DNA of 64,000 nucleotides, from contig CAIRSA010000558.1 in assembly GCA_903881085.1 (NCBI GenBank), forward strand, positions 31,167 to 95,166, written 5' to 3'. Origin of the DNA: an uncultured Acidobacteriia bacterium. GTDB lineage: Bacteria; Acidobacteriota; Terriglobia; Bryobacterales; Bryobacteraceae. This document shows positions 61,176 to 64,000 of this stretch, piece after piece; the first letter of the stretch is position 1; each line of letters begins with the position of its first letter. Made by a program: the position numbers and the translations under genes. Below the pieces are notes generated by a model. The model worked only from the letters and a program-made list of their open reading frames with translations. It was not told the DNA's origin and did not search any database.

Positions 61176-61227
61176 CATGAAGACATGATTCCATGGATAC
61201 ATGGTTCCATGGCTACATGAATACATG
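61176..61227 (+). repeat. Partition array C of replicon 2 (CATG every 8 bp)
   Basis: CATG at 61176, 61184, 61192, 61200, 61208, 61216 and 61224, seven perfect units in 8-bp phase, starting 2 bp after the partner gene and ending 77 bp before repA. Confidence 0.88.
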
Positions 61228-61303
61228 TATGTAATTTCGATGAGCGTATGGATCAACGAGGCGATCCTTGACACGCTCAAGGTCGAGGAATAGGGAATTC
61301 TCT

Positions 61304-62416
61304 ATGGACACAAAACGGGGCGGCCGAGGTGGTCTTGTCAGGGCAGGGGACATGGATTTCCTAAAAAGCAAGGTTACAGCCCTTGCGCCCAAGGAAACCG
61401 GATCTGATCCGCCACCTAGAACTACCGAGTTCCAGAATCAACAGCTCAACCTCTTTCAGGATTTCCTCTGCAACACCAATGAAGAGCGGGATCGCCTTTC
61501 GAACGCGATAGACCTCTGGGATAGCGTACCAAGGTATTCCGTAAACAGGAAGGCCGCGAACAAGGCCCGCGAAAATGGCGAATTCCCGGAAACGTACACG
61601 ACCGCCTTCCAGCACAGGGGGCGTTCCTATGGCTGCACGATCTCGCCTGCAAACGTGAAGGATCTTGAGGGGACCCGGGGGTATTTCTATCCAGGCGCGA
61701 CGGAGGAACTTGTCGAAGACGCCCTTCGAAAGCTCGCTACCGACCAACATTCGGGTTTTTTCGATAAACCAAACTATCGCAGCGGGGTTGTCTTCAGCCT
61801 GTACGCACTACGGGAGGAACTGGCGAAGCGCGGACATACGCGTTCATACCAGCAGATTGTCATGGCCCTGAACGTCCTTTCCGGTTCCATCATCGAAATC
61901 GAGGCCAGAAACGGCGACAAGGGCGAGGCCCTTGTTAAATCTCCTTATCTTCCCACACTTGTCGCCGTCTCCAAAAAACGCATCAAGGACGATCCTGACG
62001 CAAAGTGGATGGTCCAGTTCCATCCCTTTGTTACAGACAGCATCAATCAGGTGACGTACAGACAATTCAATTATCACCTGATGATGGGACACAGCAGCCA
62101 GCTTGGGAGATGGCTCCACAAGCAGCTCGTTCTCAAATACACCTTCGCGGACTATTCCAAGCCATTCGAGGTCAGGTATAGCACCGTCAAACGCGATAGC
62201 GGATTGCTCAGCGCCTATTCACGCGAGAGAGCCGCCATCGATGCACTAGAGAAGGTTTTCAAAGACCTTGAAACGCAGAAAGTCATATCCTCGCACGAGC
62301 GGAAAGACATTACGGGGCTACGGAAGAAGTTGATCGATGTCGTATTCAAGATCTGGCCGTCCGCGGAGTTCATCAAGGAAGCGAAAGCTGCCAACAAAAG
62401 ACTCTCCAGCAAGTAG
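61304..62416 (+). CDS. repA: TrfA/RepA-like replication initiator with clamp motif
   Basis: ATG 61304 (AGGGAA upstream) gives 370 residues; a longer frame from 61268 is less likely. Residues 47-51 are QLNLF, the beta-clamp binding motif also present in TrfA (QLSLF). The body fits winged-helix initiators of broad-host plasmids: FQHRGRSYGCTISPANV, RSGVVFSLYALREELAKRGH, SYQQIVMALNVLSGSIIEIE, and SSQLGRWLHKQLVLKYTFAD. It should bind the repeats that follow the gene. The beta-clamp motif suggests that clamp recruitment helps initiation. Confidence 0.85.
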   Translation: MDTKRGGRGGLVRAGDMDFLKSKVTALAPKETGSDPPPRTTEFQNQQLNLFQDFLCNTNEERDRLSNAIDLWDSVPRYSVNRKAANKARENGEFPETYTTAFQHRGRSYGCTISPANVKDLEGTRGYFYPGATEELVEDALRKLATDQHSGFFDKPNYRSGVVFSLYALREELAKRGHTRSYQQIVMALNVLSGSIIEIEARNGDKGEALVKSPYLPTLVAVSKKRIKDDPDAKWMVQFHPFVTDSINQVTYRQFNYHLMMGHSSQLGRWLHKQLVLKYTFADYSKPFEVRYSTVKRDSGLLSAYSRERAAIDALEKVFKDLETQKVISSHERKDITGLRKKLIDVVFKIWPSAEFIKEAKAANKRLSSK

Positions 62417-62682
62417 TTCTGACTGGCAGATGACGAGGTTTTTCGGTAGCTCCAACTGGCTGGTCGCGGTAGTTCTGGCTGGCGGCGAGTATTTATCCAC
62501 AGCCCTTTCCGGTAGTTTCAGGTGGCGCATCGTCCAAAAATCAGTAGCTCCAACTGGCGGGTCGCCGTTTTTCCACAGGGCAAGGCATTCAAAATAGGAA
62601 GCTCTGACTGGCGGGTCGTCGAAGAACAGGTAGCTCTACCTGGCGGGAAAGAGTAACCCAGTAGTTTTAGGTAGCGGGTCAG
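62413..62682 (+). repeat. Iteron-like repeats of replication origin 2
   Basis: Eight same-direction copies with consensus GTAGYTCYRACTGGCGGG start at about 62413, 62446, 62469, 62512, 62544, 62598, 62630 and 62661. Spacings (33, 23, 43, 32, 54, 32, 31) are close to whole helical turns. The region starts inside the end of repA and is followed by AT-rich DNA (62690-62760). Confidence 0.82.
62493..62501 (+). promoter_or_regulatory. DnaA box of origin 2
   Basis: TTATCCACA, the strict consensus, between iteron copies 3 and 4. A related TTTTTCCACA lies near 62570. Confidence 0.75.
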
Positions 62683-62830
62683 AGCATTAAACCTTATGTA
62701 ATCAATATCTTCCAGTCTCTTATCCTTTTAGCCGTTATTATAACCTTCTTTTATCCGTCAGTTTCCCACTTGCAACAACACAAAACCTTCTAAAGCCACC
62801 CCAGCTACTCCGCAAAGCGGAGCTCCTTAG

Positions 62831-63540
62831 TGCGGATTCCGGGCCATGTCGATCACCATTCCGAACTGATGTCGATCAGTATTCCGATGTGATGCCGATC
62901 ACGATTCCGAACTCAAGCCGATCAGTTTTTCGGTAAATCGGAACAGTGATCGGCATGAGATCGGAACAGCGGCGCAAGGCAGCGTGGCGGCTGAGGTAGA
63001 CTCCACCAGAAGTGGAGAAACCCAGGTGTCACAGAAAAGGCTGACCATGCGCAAATTGAAGGAAGTATTGCGGCTGCATTCCTTTGGAATGAGCCAGCAT
63101 CAGATCGCTCGCGGCTGTGGCGTTTCGCAAAGCACTGTCCACGAGTATTTGTCCGCCGCACAAGCGGCGGGCGTGAAGTGGCCGCTCCCTGCCGACTGGG
63201 GGGACCAACAAGTTGAGCAAGCGTTGTTTCCGCAACGGCATGGACCTGCCGTGTGGCGTAAACACACCGAACCAGACTGGCCAAGAATCCATCATGACCT
63301 ACAGACGGCAAAGAATCTGACGTTGCAACTGGTCTGGCAGGAAGGCCGGGAAGTCGACCCGGAAGGCTACGGCTACACCCGTTTTTGTGATCTGTACCGG
63401 CGATGGCTGAAGAAGCTCGACCTTGTGTTGCGGCAGGACCACCGCGCCGGAGAGAAAACATATCCAAAAGTGTCAATGCCAGTTCTGGCTCTGGTTCCGG
63501 TTCGGCTTGAGTGAATTCCGGCACCAAGCCTGCAGGCCGT
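62831..63540 (+). mobile_element. Truncated IS21-family element, left end
   Basis: The left end appears to be TGCGGATTCC at 62831, followed by four direct repeats with an exact 23-bp period (62847, 62870, 62893, 62916; core CGATCA-N3-TTCCGA), the multiple terminal repeats usual for IS21. The transposase gene starts inside and breaks off at about 63460. The rest, including istB, is missing or replaced by another IS21-type element. Confidence 0.72.
63026..63514 (+). pseudogene. istA: IS21-family transposase IstA, N-terminal fragment
   Basis: From GTG 63026: TMRKLKEVLRLHSFGMSQHQIARGCGVSQSTVHEYL is the IstA helix-turn-helix; WPRIHHDLQTAKNLTLQLVW followed by GYTRFCDLYRRWLKKLDLVLRQDHRAGEKT is the conserved linker up to the DDE domain. 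After GEKT the frame continues for 17 unrelated residues to a stop, so the catalytic domain is lost. Confidence 0.85.
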
Positions 63541-63549
63541 CTGCATTGA

Positions 63550-64000
63550 TTTCGCTACTCTAAATTGGCCCACTTCGATACACTGATTTGGCCCACCCCT
63601 GTAAACAAAAACCGGCTATTCTGATCTGGGCATATTAGCCCGGAAAGGAGGCGGGATGAACAGGAGGACGAGGAAAGTGGAACTGTTTGAACAGATGCGG
63701 CGCGACTACGAGCACGGCGCCGGAACAATCAAAGGGGTGGCGAAGAAGTTTGGCGTGCACCGCCGGATGGTGCGGGAAGCAATCGGCAATGCAATGCCGA
63801 AAGAGCGCAAAGTCCCAGCGCGGGAAAAGCCGAAGTTGGCGGCCGTAATCCCATGGATTGAGGAGATGCTGGCGGCCGATCAGAAGGCGCCACGCAAGCA
63901 GCGGCACACCGCGCACCGAATCTGGCGACGGCTGAGCACGGAGCATCCTGAAGCCGCAGTGGCGGAATCGACCGTACGGCAATATGTGCGGCAACGGAAG
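63550..64000 (+). mobile_element. Second IS21-family element, cut by the window end
   Basis: Two direct repeats (AAATTGGCCCAC and GATTTGGCCCAC, 63560-63597) resemble the terminal repeats of an IS21 element and precede its transposase gene at 63656. The right part lies beyond the window. It may have inserted into the first IS21 element. Confidence 0.65.
63656..64000 (+). CDS. istA: IS21-family transposase IstA, partial
   Basis: ATG 63656 follows AAAGGAGG. 115 codons without a stop reach the window edge. KVELFEQMRRDYEHGAGTIKG and VAKKFGVHRRMVREAIGNA are the typical IstA helix-turn-helix start; KAPRKQRHTAHRIWRRL and VAESTVRQYVRQRK match the following conserved stretch. The sequence differs from the IstA fragment at 63026, so it is a separate element. 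Confidence 0.9.
   Translation, partial: MNRRTRKVELFEQMRRDYEHGAGTIKGVAKKFGVHRRMVREAIGNAMPKERKVPAREKPKLAAVIPWIEEMLAADQKAPRKQRHTAHRIWRRLSTEHPEAAVAESTVRQYVRQRK

Noticed and set aside
60047..61227. CATG arrays as a CRISPR or low-complexity artefact
   Set aside because: Units are 8 bp with 4-bp variable parts, far too short for CRISPR, and they flank a parA/RHH pair precisely, which fits a centromere.

Overview
The window most likely comes from an acidobacterium of the Solibacter/Bryobacter group. Two very long secreted proteins (906-4040 and 4138-9000) and a secreted lipase-like protein (29075-32416) carry the C-terminal domain known as TIGR03437, which is characteristic of Candidatus Solibacter. 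The same proteins carry BACON, IPT/TIG and CFI-box modules. This is inference from remembered family signatures; no database search was possible.

The rest of the window is a mosaic of a large conjugative plasmid or plasmid-derived element. It carries two complete plasmid replicons. Replicon 1 (about 34880-36940) has two DnaA boxes, four exact-period 22-bp iterons, a Rep_3-type initiator, ParA and a ribbon-helix-helix partner. Replicon 2 (about 60040-62760) has ParA, a ParG-like partner, a TrfA/RepA-like initiator with a beta-clamp motif, eight iteron-like repeats and a DnaA box. Both partition loci are flanked by arrays of tetramers repeated every 8 bp, with different tetramers in the two loci (TGCA/TTCA and CATG).

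Layout. 1-10203: secreted proteins and a gene interrupted by an in-frame stop. 10647-13992: a complete IS66-family element with an 8-bp target duplication and a DruA-like (DUF4338) passenger gene. 14389-19665: a giant DNA methylase/helicase with a second small gene apparently embedded out of frame. 19819-26428: a Schlafen/AlbA-like ATP-binding protein, the antirestriction protein ArdC, and a MobF relaxase operon. 26656-28751: an anomalous island with a frameshifted HEPN-like gene, a small peptide gene behind a good sigma-70 promoter, and a radical SAM/SPASM enzyme resembling cyclophane-forming peptide maturases. 28787-32416: an IS1380 remnant and the lipase. 33131-36898: DUF736, a cytosine methyltransferase and replicon 1. 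37241-40063: an NtrC-family activator and a membrane histidine kinase. 40238-56251: a sigma-54 promoter followed by a long type IV secretion operon (VirB2-B3-B4-B9-B10-B5-B6-B8, a replication-relaxation protein, VirD4, VirB11) ending in a RepB-like primase. 56293-59104: two toxin-antitoxin pairs and a hypothetical gene. 60047-62760: replicon 2. 62831-64000: nested IS21-family pieces, the last one cut by the window end.

How the parts work together. The MobF relaxase processes and unwinds transferred DNA, VirD4 couples it to the VirB channel, and ArdC and possibly the methylase/helicase protect it on arrival. The NtrC-like regulator beside a sigma-54 promoter suggests that transfer is switched by a two-component signal. 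The strongest candidates for something undescribed are the paired 8-bp partition arrays, the radical SAM peptide cassette, the three-way-junction DNA/RNA structure inside the transfer operon, the embedded gene in the methylase/helicase, and the sigma-54 control of conjugation.
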